From: CAWDMC01 sp963803295
GTDB lineage: Bacteria; Acidobacteriota; Terriglobia; UBA7540
Length of the DNA stretch: 64,000 bases
Direction: 5' to 3'
NCBI GenBank assembly: GCA_963803295.1
Contig: CAWDMC010000014.1
Span: 1 to 64,000, forward strand
The number at the start of each line of letters is the position of its first letter. Position 1 is the first letter of the stretch. Made by a program: the position numbers and the translations under genes. Below the pieces are notes generated by a model. That model did no database searches. It worked only from the letters and a program-made list of their open reading frames with translations, and was not told the origin of the DNA. This document shows, in pieces, positions 44,743-53,985 of the stretch.

Positions 44743-45940
44743 TTACATAAAGCAGTTTGGACTCGTGCTCCCAAGCCACCTGCTCGGTGCCAATGATAAT
44801 CACAGACCCATGAGGCAGGAGAGCCCACTTCCTGTCCGTTCTGGGTGGCGATTCTGACGTGGGGGCCGTCTGGGCAGGCATCAACGAACAGAGCGTCTTC
44901 ACCGTGGAGGGTGCGGGGATTGACCCCGTCATGGTAAGGCTCGGAGAGGACGCTCAGTGCTTTCGCGGGACGATCGCCGTTGCGGGGCGCAAGCCGATCC
45001 GCCACCTTGTCGCTGTGTCGGCGGAGGTGGCCAAAACGCCTCCCGGGGCCGACCCGGAAGGCAAGCGAACCGTGCTATGCGATGATGACCCGACTTTCAT
45101 CTTCTACCGGATTGCGCAACGCTTCGGTCTGCCGGTGGCGCCCGAGTGGGCCGGTTGGTTCAAAGAGGAACTGCGCCGTCGCGACACACTCCAACCCCTC
45201 GTCGGGGTCGGGCTGGGGTGCTCGCCGGTGCTGGTGACCGGCACCAAGAAGATATTCCTCAACTGGATCGGGCGGGCGCTGAGACAAAAGACTCATCCGG
45301 TTTCCGGAATCAAACGGGCCGGTCCATTGGAACGTGGCGCACGAATTCTTCAGCTCCGGTCCGACGGCGGCCGGGCAGCCAAGTGTGCAGGCGCATCACC
45401 CATGATCGCAAAGCTGCTTCGGAGGGCTTATCCGGCGCAGATCCTTGCCATCATGGGCCTGGTCCGGCGCTGGCAGCAGGCTCGCGCCGGTGCGGTCATC
45501 GCAGAGTGCGGTACGGGCAAGACTCTTATCTCTCTGGGCGCCCTGTACACCCATGCGGAAGGCCGGCGATTCACCGCCCTGGCCATGGTTCCACCTCATC
45601 TCGTTGAAAAACGGGCCAGAGAGAGTTTCCAGACCCTCCCCGGCGTTCGCGTCTTCCTCATCGACGGACTGCGAACTCCGACCAGCGCCAAGGGCCATTA
45701 CGGTGTCAACGAGGTTAAAGGTGCGCAACGGCCGGATTGTGCGCGAGGGGTTGAAGGCCAGCCTGAGCGAGCTGCGCCTGCACAAGTCGTCTCCTCGGCT
45801 CGCAAGCATTGGGACGAGATCTGCACGAGTTCTGCCGTGTTCGTGGTGGGCCGCGACCGGGCCAAGCTCGGCTACTTCTGGCGGCATGTGTCGTTAATCC
45901 CGACAGCGGCGCCCCGAGGAGTAACCGCAGCGAGCGCCGT
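44743..45940 (+). pseudogene. Helicase-like protein of an integrative element, frameshifted
   Basis: Begins QFGLVLPSHLLGANDNHRPM in one frame and shifts near 44855 to VWAGINEQSVFTVEGAGIDP, AVAGRKPIRHLVAVSAEVAK and DDDPTFIFYRIAQRFGLPVA. After further shifts near 45225-45400 comes VIAECGTGKTLISLGALYTH (Walker A CGTGKT) with ALAMVPPHLVEKRARESFQ (motif Ia). Another shift near 45720 gives VRNGRIVREGLKASLSELRL. Only the first third of a superfamily-2 helicase core remains; the DExx box and C-terminal lobe are missing. It is divergent from the tyrosine recombinase and near ssb, consistent with element replication genes. Confidence 0.6.
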
Positions 45941-46055
45941 TTCGCGACAACGATTACAGCGATATCCACTACTCAGGGCTTATTCTCCGAGCGCCCAACC
46001 AACTACCACTCGACGGGCCGCGCCTGATAGCGAGCGGAACACCACGCCGCGCGAA

Positions 46056-46305
46056 AGCCGCATCCCGCTCGGAGAGGTGGAATTGTATTCCCGAGGAGTC
46101 GGGCAGGGCACAGCGATCATTGTCCTCCATGGTGGATCCGATTTCAACACAGCTATCTCGTGCCCGACATGGACCGCCTCTCCGATTCACTCCATCTCAT
46201 CTACTACGATCAGCGGGGGCGTGGCCGATCCGCCGATCGTGTGTAGCCCGAAGCCGTTAGTCTCGCATCGGACGTCGCAGATCTGGAGAAGGTAAGAGCA
46301 GTATT
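46056..46305 (+). pseudogene. Alpha/beta-hydrolase N-terminal fragment
   Basis: Reads IPLGEVELYSRGVGQGTAII and VLHGG, then after a shift SYLVPDMDRLSDSLHLIYYD and QRGRGRSADRV, an in-frame stop, and PEAVSLASDVADLEKV. This is the start of a proline-iminopeptidase-like hydrolase (HGG oxyanion loop; YDQRGRGRS). The nucleophile region is missing. It is joined in frame to the helicase remnant by decay, not as a real fusion. Confidence 0.65.
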
Positions 46306-46377
46306 TTCATCTTAACTAGGTCGCCTTACTGAGACCCAGACGGTAGAGTTGCCGGACTGGGCCGCCTTTCTCCACCG

Positions 46378-47379
46378 CTATAGATGTGGTTTTGACGCCT
46401 GCGTCAGAAAGGGGAACCGAATGGAGAAAATCCACCCGTGATTGTAAGTATGAAAGTGCGTGGCTGCGATTTGCAAGCCGGCCCCAGCTGAAAAGCCCAA
46501 AGGCCCCCAAAGGTGCACCCTGCCGAACCCAAGCCCGGGCGTCAAATACGCCCGCGTTTCACCCGCATTCTTACCGGCGAGAAAGGATGTGGAGTTGACT
46601 TCCAACTCCGGCCAGAGCTTCCAGCGCGCCCTGTATTGGAAGGCTGTGTTCCAAAGGAATTGCCTTCCCAGCTTGGCCGTGTCACCAGTTGGGAAGTTCG
46701 CTCCAATGGTGGACTGCACGTCGAGTCTTCCCCACCCCTTGCCGAAAGCAATTCCCGGGGAGAGGACGGCTTCGTGCATCCCGATGCTGAAGGAACCGGT
46801 GGGCAGTGTGGCGCCCAGAAGCAGCGCCAAAAGGTAATCACCCTCCTTCGCCGCGGCTGATGCCAAGCGAAACTTTAGCATCAGGGGAATGTCGCCAAAA
46901 CCGTCGCGAGTCCCGCCGGCCGAATGCGCCACGTAGGAGGGAACACCGATTAGAACTTGAAGACGTGGAGCGACAATGAATTCCAGCCCCTTGCCGCCTC
47001 CAAACGTATAATCCGTCTCTCCAGCAACTGTGGGTTGCCGCCGCCACACGTCATAACGAAATTCCTGCTTGAGGCGTCCTGAGGTGGTAGCAATTGGCGA
47101 GAGCCAATTCGGCTGTTTTTCCTGGGCATGCTCCGCCATGCGCGACCAGGATCGCAAAAGCCCGGATACACCTCCAGTCTGTCCAGGCGCCGAGGCGCGG
47201 CCCGACTCCTGAGTGGTTTCCTTCAGGGCGAGAGTCTGAAGCGCTGCACCAGTGATCGCTAATTGAGAGTAAGAAGACACGCCGCCACCAACCTGCCAGT
47301 CGTCCGTTCGGGCTGGCGGTGGGACGCAACTGGACGCACACAACCATCCTGTGATCAGCACCATCGCCAGCGATTCCAC
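46378..47379 (-). CDS. Outer-membrane transporter-like beta-barrel protein
   Basis: 333 residues from GTG 47379, which follows AGAAGGA. A short signal segment (AMVLITGWLCASSCVPPPA) is followed by a region of unclear structure to about residue 85, then a run of alternating beta strands (LKQEFRYDVWRRQPTVAGET; LEFIVAPRLQVLIGVPSYVA; LLLGATLPTGSFSIGMHEA; LDVQSTIGANFPTGDTAKLG) ending in an aromatic-rich strand (GWIFSIRFPF). This is typical of the phenol-degradation MetA-like/transporter outer-membrane family in NCBI terms. It follows the efflux operon at a gap of about 195 bases on the same strand, so it may be part of it. Substrate unknown. Confidence 0.65.
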   Translation of the reverse strand: MESLAMVLITGWLCASSCVPPPARTDDWQVGGGVSSYSQLAITGAALQTLALKETTQESGRASAPGQTGGVSGLLRSWSRMAEHAQEKQPNWLSPIATTSGRLKQEFRYDVWRRQPTVAGETDYTFGGGKGLEFIVAPRLQVLIGVPSYVAHSAGGTRDGFGDIPLMLKFRLASAAAKEGDYLLALLLGATLPTGSFSIGMHEAVLSPGIAFGKGWGRLDVQSTIGANFPTGDTAKLGRQFLWNTAFQYRARWKLWPELEVNSTSFLAGKNAGETRAYLTPGLGFGRVHLWGPLGFSAGAGLQIAATHFHTYNHGWIFSIRFPFLTQASKPHL

Positions 47380-47573
47380 TTCGTTCCTTCTTGATGTGTC
47401 TCGGTGTCAAAAACAGACGACGGGCGCTGCCGAAACTGAGTTCGAGAGTTGCCGTTGGAACCTTTTGCCCTGTCGCACATCGTGATTTCGCCAGCGTTGG
47501 CGAGCATCGGCCCACGGCACCGCTTGAGGCAGAGTCTGCTTTCAGCGCCAGCTTCATTCCACCGACACCCGGT

Positions 47574-48749
47574 CTACTCGCCTTGAGGCGACACCCAGGC
47601 CCCTGGCCGAATAGCGTCTGTGGCCTTGCTCACGACTACATCACCCGGGTGCAGGGCGGCGAAAATCTCGGTTTCACCCTTCACCGTTACGCCGGTTTTG
47701 ACGTCGATCCATTCGGCCCTGCCCTCGCTCACTCGTATTACAAACGTCCGCTGCAGATCGGTGGTAATCGCCGCGGCCGGCACAAAAAGCGTCGGATACG
47801 AGCGCTGGAGCGGCCATTCCACTGTGGCAAATGTTCCGGGAATAATCGGTGGGTCAGGGTTGCGCACATCAAGCTCAACCGCCATCGTGCGCGTGTCCTG
47901 ATTTACGCTTTCGGCAATTCGCGCGACCGGGGCACGGAAAATGCGTCCCGGGTAAGCAGGCACGCTGAACGCGACCTGTTGTTCGCGCCGTACGCCGGCG
48001 ACGTACGCCTGCGGCACCGGTACGACCAGGCGAAGATGGCCGGTATCCTCGATGCGGACCATCGGTGGTGCACCGGACTGTCCCGAGGCAGGACCCAACA
48101 AGGCGCCCGGATGAAGATTTCGTTGCGTTACCACGCCGTCGAAGGGAGCACGAATTTCGAGGTACGACTCAAGTTGGCCGACGCCGCGCAAGGCCTCCTT
48201 CGCCGCCTGTACGCTATTCGAGGCGGCCTCAACCTGGGCGCGATCGGCTTCAGCAGTTTGCCGGGACACTAGCAAGTCGTTTCCAGCGACTACTCCCGGC
48301 GTCTTGGCCGCGTCCTCCAAATGAAGATAAGTTGCTTGATCAGAAGCGAGCTTCGCCTCAGCGGCCTGGAGTTGCGCCTCAGCACCGTGAACGGCGGCTT
48401 CGGCTTGTGTGCGCTGAGCGACGAGTTCGGGCGCGGAGAGGCGGGCGATCAGCTCCCCGGCACGGACACGCGATCCACGGTCGACCCGGATCATTTCCAG
48501 GAATCCCGTGACTTTGGGGTAGATGTCCACAATCTCGTAAGGAGCAGTCTGGGCCGGCAAAGACAGTGTGGTTTTGAGCCGCGCCGATTTCACCGTGGCG
48601 ACGTTGACCGCTTCTGGAGTTGCAGAGTCGCCGGGTTGGCTTCCATCCGCGCCATGGGAGGCAGCTTGAGAGGAGGCGCGAAAGGGTGATTCGGTGCCGC
48701 AACCGGTGAGAGCAATAGTCAGAGCAAGCACCAGCTTTGGCAGCTTCAT
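47574..48749 (-). CDS. RND efflux periplasmic adaptor (HlyD/AcrA family) lipoprotein
   Basis: 391 residues starting MKLPKLVLALTIALTGCGTE with a lipobox (LTGC), so the mature protein is probably anchored to the inner membrane. The hairpin and lipoyl halves are visible (PKVTGFLEMIRVDRGSRVRA; VRAGELIARLSAPELVAQRT; then APFDGVVTQRNLHPGALLGP), followed by the beta-barrel and membrane-proximal domains (VPQAYVAGVRREQQVAFSVP). A GGAGGAG site precedes the ATG, which overlaps the permease stop as ATGA. It links the permease to the TolC-like channel. Confidence 0.93.
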   Translation of the reverse strand: MKLPKLVLALTIALTGCGTESPFRASSQAASHGADGSQPGDSATPEAVNVATVKSARLKTTLSLPAQTAPYEIVDIYPKVTGFLEMIRVDRGSRVRAGELIARLSAPELVAQRTQAEAAVHGAEAQLQAAEAKLASDQATYLHLEDAAKTPGVVAGNDLLVSRQTAEADRAQVEAASNSVQAAKEALRGVGQLESYLEIRAPFDGVVTQRNLHPGALLGPASGQSGAPPMVRIEDTGHLRLVVPVPQAYVAGVRREQQVAFSVPAYPGRIFRAPVARIAESVNQDTRTMAVELDVRNPDPPIIPGTFATVEWPLQRSYPTLFVPAAAITTDLQRTFVIRVSEGRAEWIDVKTGVTVKGETEIFAALHPGDVVVSKATDAIRPGAWVSPQGE

Positions 48750-51700
48750 CGCGTCTCCTCCGGCGCCCGGGCGAATGGGCTCATGGGATCATCGGGATCG
48801 AGCGAAGGCGATTCCAGACTGGCACGCTTCTGCACGATCCCAAAAACTGTCGGAAGTACGAGCAGTGTGGCCAGGGTCGCAGCGAGCAAGCCGCCGATGA
48901 CGGCGCGCCCCAGCGGGGCGGTCTCCTCACTGCCCCGGCCAATCGCGAGCGCCATCGGGAGCATACCTGTGATCATGGCCAGGCTGGTCATAAGAACCGG
49001 GCGCAGGCGCTCGCCCGCCGCGTTTCTGGCTGCGGTTCGCGCATCCGCGCCCGCCTTTCGGTTCTGCTCGGCGAAAGTAACGAGCAGGATCGCGTTCGCG
49101 ACGGCAACGCCGATAGCCATAATCGTGCCCATGAAGCTCTCGAGGTTGAGGCTCGTGCCTGTAACGAGCAGCATGAGAATGGCGCCTGCCAGCACCGCCG
49201 GAGCGGTGGAGAGGACGACGAGTGAGAGACGAACAGATTCGAAGTTCGCTGCGAGCAGCAGCAGGATGATCAGGATAGCTACCGCCAGGCCGGTACTGAG
49301 GTTGCCGAAAATCTGGCCCATGGCCGCCACTTGGCCGCGCACCTGAACCGTAACGCCGCGAGGCTGGCGGCCGGCCCGCGCGATCGCCTCTTCGATCTCG
49401 CGCGCGGCAAGACCGAGATCGCTTTTGCCAAGATTGGCAGATAGTCCAATGAGCCAAAGTCCATTCAGACGATCGAGTTCGCCGGGAACGGCGCCAGTCT
49501 TAACCGTGGCGAGATCGCTGACCAGGGGATGCGCTCCGGTCGCGCTTGCTACTGGAATCGTCGTGATATCTCTTATAGAAGTCATCTGCGCCTGCGGGAC
49601 CTGCACTTGCACTTGATAGCTCACGCCGGATCGCGGGTCCCGCCAGTAGTTTGGAGCGACAAAGCGGCTGGAAGCCGTGGCTGAGACAACGGCTTGCCCA
49701 ACCTGGTCGGCGGTAATACCCAATTGTCCGGCCATGACGCGGTCCACCTGAACACTGACGGTAGGATAGTGGAGCGGCTCCTCATATCCCAGGTCACGCA
49801 GTTCGCCCGCTTTTCGAAGCTCCCGTTGAAGCCGCCCGGCGTAATCCGCAACATCGTTGTATTGCGGGCCGGTCGAAACCACATCGACAACCGAAGGCGT
49901 GCCAAAGTTCAGCGTCTGGCTGATAAGGTCGCCTGGATCGAAGGAGAAGTGCGATCCCGGAAACTGCTTCGGCAAAGTGGAGCGCAGCTTGTCCTCCAGA
50001 TCGCGAACAGCAATCGAAGCGCCAGGCCGGAGGGCGACGTTGATAACAGCCTGCTGGGGTCCGCTCGTCCAAAGGAACACCGTATTAATCGGGTAAGAAG
50101 ATGCCTGCGTTCCTACATAACTCAAGGTGAGATCGATGTTCCCGGATCCGGCCTGGCGGCCGATTTCGGCCAGCACCCTCCGCGTCATCTCTTCTGTCAC
50201 CGGCACCCGCGTGCCGTCCGGAGCATCGAAGCGCAGCCGAAACTGCTGCGCGGCTGCTGAAGGAAAGATTTCGCGAGATAGCCGAGGTCCGATGAGCAGC
50301 AGGACCGAGAAAGCAACGGCAGCGTAGGTCACAAGCAGGATTGCCGGAACGGCCAAGAGACGATCCAGGACGGCGAGGTATCGCTTGCGAAAACGGCCAA
50401 AGCGTTCCTCTGCGGTACTGCCCCCGCGCACCTTCTCCGCCCTAATAAGCCAGTTGGAAAGCACCGGCACGAGCGAACTGGAAAGCAGGTATGAGGCGCC
50501 CATGGAAAACCCGACCGCCAGTGAGAGCGGCACGAAGAGCGACTTCGCGGGCACCGTCATGAAGAATGATGGCAGAAATACGGCGAGCACACTCACCATG
50601 GCGAGGAAGCGCGGAATTGCCACCTCGCGGCTGGCTTCGAGAACGGCACGCGCCTTCGGCTCACCGTTCGCCAGGTGCACGTGGATATTCTCGAGCAGCA
50701 CCGTGCCTTCATCCACCAGTACCCCAACCGCTAGCGCGAGTCCGCCCAAAGTCATAATGTTGATGGTCTGTCCCGCAGCCCACAAGGCCACGACGGCCGT
50801 AAGAAGGGCCAAGGGAATCGTAATAACGACAATCACCGAGCTGCGCCAATCGCGCAAGAAGAACAGCAGGGTGAGACCGGTGAGGAGCGCACCCAGCAGG
50901 CCTTCGCGAAGCACGGATGATAGTGCATCCCGCACATACTGAGATTGATCGAGCTCGTAGCTGATCTTGATGTCCTCGGGTACGAGCGACTGAAAGCGAG
51001 GTATGGTGCGGCGGACCTCTTTCACCACGTCGAGAGTCGAGTAGTCTGGCCGCTTGGTAACCGGAATATACACCGTTCGCTTGCCGTTGACCAAAGCGTA
51101 TCCCGCGAGAATATCCGAAGAATCCGCGACCGTGCCGACGTCGCGGACGTATACAGCCGGACCGGAGCCCGTGCGCAGAGGCACGTCAAGAATGTCGCTA
51201 ATCTGCTGGACGGTGGAGTTGGTGGTGACCAGAGTCGCATAGTCGCCGATGTTAGCGGTGCCTGCGGGCTCGATGCTATTACCCGCGAGGACTGCCTGCA
51301 CGACGTTTTGCGCCGAAAATCCATAGGCGTGCAGCTTGTCAGGATCTACACTGATCACGATCGTGCGCTGATTCCCTCCGAAGGGCGGCGGCGAGGAAAC
51401 GCCAGGCAGCGTGGCAAACACCGGCCGGACGCGGTTCAAAGCAAGATCCTGGATTTCGCCGAGCGTGCGCGAAGTGCTGGAAAAGACAAGGTAGCCGACT
51501 GGCAGCGTGCCAGCGTCATAACGGATAACAAACGGAGATACGGTGCCGGGCGGCATGAAGGCGCGGGCGCGGTTCACGTAAGAGATCGTCTGGGCGAGAG
51601 CCTGGCTCATGTCCGTACCGGGATGAAACGTGAGTCTGAGCAGGGCCGTACCTTGGATCGACTTGGCTTCAACGCTCTCGATGCCGTTGATGTACAGGAA

Positions 51701-51910
51701 GTGGTACTCATAATAGTAGGCAACGAAGCCTTCCATTTGCTGCGGGCTCATGCCGCCGTAGGGTTGGGCAACATAGATGACCGGCAGATCGAGGTCAGGA
51801 AAGATGTCGATGCGCTGGCGCAGCAGGGCCAGCACGGATACAAGGCCCACTGCCAGGACAGCGACGACGACCGTAATCGGGCGCCTTAACGCGCCACGGA
51901 TCAGCCACAT
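48746..51910 (-). CDS. RND efflux permease (AcrB/HAE1-like)
   Basis: 1054 residues, full length. It starts MWLIRGALRRPITVVVAVLA (TM1), then the porter domains (FPDLDLPVIYVAQPYGGMSP), the TM2-7 block with LGALLTGLTLLFFLRDWRSS and GGLALAVGVLVDEGTVLLEN (the family's TM4 motif G-x-x-V-D-x-x-x-V-x-x-E-N), the second porter repeat, and TM8-12 with AIGVAVANAILLVTFAEQNR and RPVLMTSLAMITGMLPMALA. It takes substrates from the periplasm or inner leaflet using the proton gradient. Only one Asp (VDEGT) is evident in TM4 where AcrB has two, as in many HAE1 or metal-type pumps. It lies between tolC and adaptor genes. Confidence 0.95.
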   Translation of the reverse strand: MWLIRGALRRPITVVVAVLAVGLVSVLALLRQRIDIFPDLDLPVIYVAQPYGGMSPQQMEGFVAYYYEYHFLYINGIESVEAKSIQGTALLRLTFHPGTDMSQALAQTISYVNRARAFMPPGTVSPFVIRYDAGTLPVGYLVFSSTSRTLGEIQDLALNRVRPVFATLPGVSSPPPFGGNQRTIVISVDPDKLHAYGFSAQNVVQAVLAGNSIEPAGTANIGDYATLVTTNSTVQQISDILDVPLRTGSGPAVYVRDVGTVADSSDILAGYALVNGKRTVYIPVTKRPDYSTLDVVKEVRRTIPRFQSLVPEDIKISYELDQSQYVRDALSSVLREGLLGALLTGLTLLFFLRDWRSSVIVVITIPLALLTAVVALWAAGQTINIMTLGGLALAVGVLVDEGTVLLENIHVHLANGEPKARAVLEASREVAIPRFLAMVSVLAVFLPSFFMTVPAKSLFVPLSLAVGFSMGASYLLSSSLVPVLSNWLIRAEKVRGGSTAEERFGRFRKRYLAVLDRLLAVPAILLVTYAAVAFSVLLLIGPRLSREIFPSAAAQQFRLRFDAPDGTRVPVTEEMTRRVLAEIGRQAGSGNIDLTLSYVGTQASSYPINTVFLWTSGPQQAVINVALRPGASIAVRDLEDKLRSTLPKQFPGSHFSFDPGDLISQTLNFGTPSVVDVVSTGPQYNDVADYAGRLQRELRKAGELRDLGYEEPLHYPTVSVQVDRVMAGQLGITADQVGQAVVSATASSRFVAPNYWRDPRSGVSYQVQVQVPQAQMTSIRDITTIPVASATGAHPLVSDLATVKTGAVPGELDRLNGLWLIGLSANLGKSDLGLAAREIEEAIARAGRQPRGVTVQVRGQVAAMGQIFGNLSTGLAVAILIILLLLAANFESVRLSLVVLSTAPAVLAGAILMLLVTGTSLNLESFMGTIMAIGVAVANAILLVTFAEQNRKAGADARTAARNAAGERLRPVLMTSLAMITGMLPMALAIGRGSEETAPLGRAVIGGLLAATLATLLVLPTVFGIVQKRASLESPSLDPDDPMSPFARAPEETR

Positions 51911-51913
51911 GGA

Positions 51914-53380
51914 TCAAGGCCCTCCCGGTGAATGCTGGGCGGCTTGCCGAACTATGTCAAGGAAAGGATCGAGGCTGCCTTCTGCCGCCGCCAGAACCGC
52001 CAGATTGTGCCACACGGCCAGGCGCGCGAGGGCGTCGTCTGTTTCTGCCTGCACGAGCAGGCTTTGGGCTTCGGCTACCTCGACTAGCGTGGCTAGACCT
52101 GCCTGATAGCGGGCGCGAGCTTGAGTTTCGTTGTCGCGGGCAGCCTTCAGTTCGATTGGGGTCTTCTCGGCAATTCTCCTCGCGCCTTTTAGTGACGCAA
52201 GTCCCTGCTCAAGTTGACCGCTCAATTGCTGCATCGTCTCGTCGTAACGGGCCACCTCTGCCCGCTCGTTAGCCGCGGCGATCTGCTTCTGAGCCCGACG
52301 AGCTACAAAATCAAACAGGTTTGGGAACGTCACCGTTGCCCCGATTGCCCAGTTCGCCCGCTCGAGGCCGAGCCCGTGCAGTCCGCTGGCGAAGTTGCCG
52401 CTGGGATCGGCCCCACTGCCGCGACCGTAAACAGAAGACTGAAGGTAAACAACGGGATAATCAGTACGATCGATTTCATGTTCGCGGGTGCGGGCCTCGC
52501 TGACTCTGCCCTGTTCAACCTGTGCCAGGGGATGCTGGGAAAGAGAACTCATCGGCGGCGCAGCGCCTGGAGGAGAATCCAGGAAGGGACGGGACTGGAC
52601 CCCGACGTCAGTTCCTGCCATCCCCATGCTCGCGGCCAGCGCCGCCCGGCTCATCTCCTGTTGCTGCTCGGCCCGGGCTAGATTTATCTGAGCGCGAGCG
52701 AGTTCCGCGTCCGTGCGCGAGGCGTCAGCGCCCGGCCGGAGTTGATTGTCAACGAGCACGTGAACAGATCTGGAAAGCGCTTCCCTTCGGTCGACATCGG
52801 CTTGGGTCGAGCGCACCACCTGCCCGGCCGCAACCAGCGAGAAAAAACTATCGGCAACGGGCACCTCAACCTCGAGACGAGTCGCCGCAGCTTCCTGCTC
52901 AGTGCGTGCGTTCGTGGCGCGGGCGGTCTCCATTCTCGCGTGGCGATATCCAAAATCGTATGCTTGCCAGGAAACCAGCAGGCCGGCGGCACTGCCCCAA
53001 ACGCTCCGGTCTGTAGCGGCGGGCAGCACGGGGCCAGAAATGGAGGGAATTGCCGACTGCGGAAGGAGGAGTCCGAAGATATTATTGGCCGTTGCCCGAT
53101 TTGACTGCCAGAGCGAATCGGCCCGCGGCAGGTAGCTTGCCTGTGCCAGGCTGATTTCCGCGCGCGCGGCCGCAATTCGCTCCTGCGCTGCACGGATGGC
53201 TGGATAATTGGCCAAGGCGGAGTCAATCGCCTGCGCAAGGGTGAAGACTTTCGCTTGCTGGGCCGGCGTTTGGGCCGACACCGCTTGAGCCATGAGACCT
53301 GAATCCAGCAGAAGAAAGCCTATAACCAGGAACGCGTGTCGCCTGCAGACCACGGCTCGCCTCCTCTTAGCGGAAGTCAT
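51914..53380 (-). CDS. TolC-family outer-membrane channel
   Basis: 488 residues from ATG 53380 (GTG 53395 is an in-frame alternative). Signal segment HAFLVIGFLLLDSGLMAQAV. Two coiled-coil repeats characteristic of TolC are visible: YPAIRAAQERIAAARAEISL and ARAEQQQEMSRAALAASMGM in the first, then HPLAQVEQGRVSEARTREHE and ARYQAGLATLVEVAEAQSLL in the second. It overlaps the end of the padR gene and is followed after 3 bases by the permease, so the operon order is regulator, channel, permease, adaptor. Confidence 0.93.
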   Translation of the reverse strand: MTSAKRRRAVVCRRHAFLVIGFLLLDSGLMAQAVSAQTPAQQAKVFTLAQAIDSALANYPAIRAAQERIAAARAEISLAQASYLPRADSLWQSNRATANNIFGLLLPQSAIPSISGPVLPAATDRSVWGSAAGLLVSWQAYDFGYRHARMETARATNARTEQEAAATRLEVEVPVADSFFSLVAAGQVVRSTQADVDRREALSRSVHVLVDNQLRPGADASRTDAELARAQINLARAEQQQEMSRAALAASMGMAGTDVGVQSRPFLDSPPGAAPPMSSLSQHPLAQVEQGRVSEARTREHEIDRTDYPVVYLQSSVYGRGSGADPSGNFASGLHGLGLERANWAIGATVTFPNLFDFVARRAQKQIAAANERAEVARYDETMQQLSGQLEQGLASLKGARRIAEKTPIELKAARDNETQARARYQAGLATLVEVAEAQSLLVQAETDDALARLAVWHNLAVLAAAEGSLDPFLDIVRQAAQHSPGGP

Positions 53381-53696
53381 CTTCAAGAAGTTCACCCAGA
53401 AGCTCTTTCACCTTACCCTTTGCCGCTGCCAGTGCTTTCTGGCCCGCAGGTGTAGCTCGATAAAAAAGGCGGAATGTTCTGCCCACGCGGATTTTCTGCG
53501 AGCGCAGATATCCTTTGTTCCTCAAACCGTGAAGCAGCGGGTAGAGCGTGCCCGGGCTTAAGTTGTACCCGTGCCGGCGAAGTTCCCCGATCATACCGAG
53601 CCCGAAAACCGGTTCGCGGCAGGCGTGGTAAAGGACGTGGATGCGAATCAAACCCGAATAAAGAGCCTGGTTGTGCTCGTACGCAGGCTTAGTCAT
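53367..53696 (-). CDS. PadR-family transcriptional regulator
   Basis: 109 residues. The winged helix has HVLYHACREPVFGLGMIGEL, then LSPGTLYPLLHGLRNKGYLR and GRTFRLFYRATPAGQKALAA, the PadR signature; the C-terminal dimerisation helix is short. Proteins of this size repress efflux operons and are released by toxic ligands. The gene opens the efflux operon and a palindromic ATCGATATCGAT lies 16 bases before its start codon, a likely autoregulatory operator. Confidence 0.93.
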   Translation of the reverse strand: MTKPAYEHNQALYSGLIRIHVLYHACREPVFGLGMIGELRRHGYNLSPGTLYPLLHGLRNKGYLRSQKIRVGRTFRLFYRATPAGQKALAAAKGKVKELLGELLEDDFR

Positions 53697-53710
53697 AAAA
53701 GCGTATCAGT

Positions 53711-53728
53711 TATCGATATCGATTATCG
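53711..53728. promoter_or_regulatory. Candidate PadR operator
   Basis: TATCGATATCGATTATCG contains the perfect 12-bp palindrome ATCGATATCGAT (53712-53723) just upstream of the padR start at 53696. The ATATCGAT theme fits PadR-type operators, which overlap the promoter of their own operon. Confidence 0.6.
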
Positions 53729-53985
53729 TTAGAACACTACCAATAGGAGAGCGCCGCTGTCAAGCCTACCTAGCTGTTTTGCTTTCCATAGCACCGGGGA
53801 ATCCTCTCCTTCTCGCCGGTCTTGGCCGGGAAGTCGAACTCCCCTTCATGAATGGTAATATGCAAATGAGGGTTGGCCTGTCCAGTCAGAGCTTGTTGTT
53901 TATCCGCGTGGGTTCGGCGTCGTGTCGGAGTCAACCCAATCGCAAAGGAGAACACTTTCGCGCTTACCTGAATTCCGAGGATACG

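Noticed and set aside
53671..53985. Longer N-terminus for the histidine kinase (start 53671)
   Set aside because: It would overlap padR, cross the operator and lacks a ribosome site; ATG 53986 has one and is followed directly by the first membrane helix.
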